From an uncultured bacterium (GTDB taxonomy: Bacteria; Cyanobacteriota; Vampirovibrionia; Gastranaerophilales; Gastranaerophilaceae): DNA of 48,573 nucleotides. Below: more notes on the stretch, generated by a model. It had not been told where the DNA came from, did not search any database, and worked only from the letters and a program-made list of their open reading frames with translations. Position 1 is the first letter of the stretch. The stretch covers positions 1 to 48,573 of the forward strand of contig CACZPS010000131.1 in the NCBI GenBank assembly GCA_902783125.1, written 5' to 3'. The DNA is not shown here.

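Overview
The window is AT-rich and reads as the chromosome of a Gram-negative-type (diderm) bacterium. It carries an OmpH/Skp-family periplasmic chaperone, a lipoyl synthase and dihydrolipoamide dehydrogenase pair, and one enormous secreted repeat protein. Several small unknown proteins, including one with an N-terminal 'NSFGAK' and one membrane protein with an HELVH motif, resemble what I associate with gut Vampirovibrionia/Melainabacteria (Gastranaerophilales). That assignment is an inference at roughly even odds. No rRNA, tRNA, CRISPR array or insertion sequence was recognised.

Layout. At 1-1176 lie a small two-helix membrane protein, two strong intrinsic terminators and a truncated remnant of a phage-type nuclease domain. 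At 1177-3285 is a minus-strand operon, lpdA-lipA. Its promoter sits back to back with that of a small secreted protein (3349-3600) whose mRNA appears leaderless. At 3734-6844 is a 1036-residue UPF1-like superfamily 1 helicase fused to a C-terminal restriction-endonuclease-like domain. The gap 6845-7438 is packed with perfect hairpins and REP-like palindromes. At 7439-8512 (minus) is a membrane protein with a zinc-protease-like motif. A solitary LeuD-type dehydratase small subunit (8911-9402) and two unrecognised genes follow.

From 10649 onward the window concerns the cell envelope. An OmpH/Skp chaperone gene with a near-consensus promoter and strong terminator comes first. After a 460-base leader region with its own consensus promoter and a 5' UTR hairpin, a single reading frame opens at 11706. 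It is still open at the last base of the window (48573), giving at least 12,289 codons with neither a stop nor a net frameshift.

The giant protein has a signal peptide, an N-terminal unit with three GGAIYN motifs spaced exactly 75 bases apart, and fourteen diverged supermodules of about 720 residues. Each supermodule is headed by a DTLRxINQ-like motif, and all fourteen heads are in frame. A dense array of about 45 GGAIYN/FxxN (Pmp-type) repeats follows at about 43.9-48.1 kb. The last 120 bases return to the supermodule pattern, so the protein clearly continues. It is best read as a giant beta-helical surface or secreted protein, possibly an adhesin or fibre. The OmpH/Skp gene next to it is a plausible but unproven helper for its passage through the periplasm. 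This gene is the most notable object in the window.
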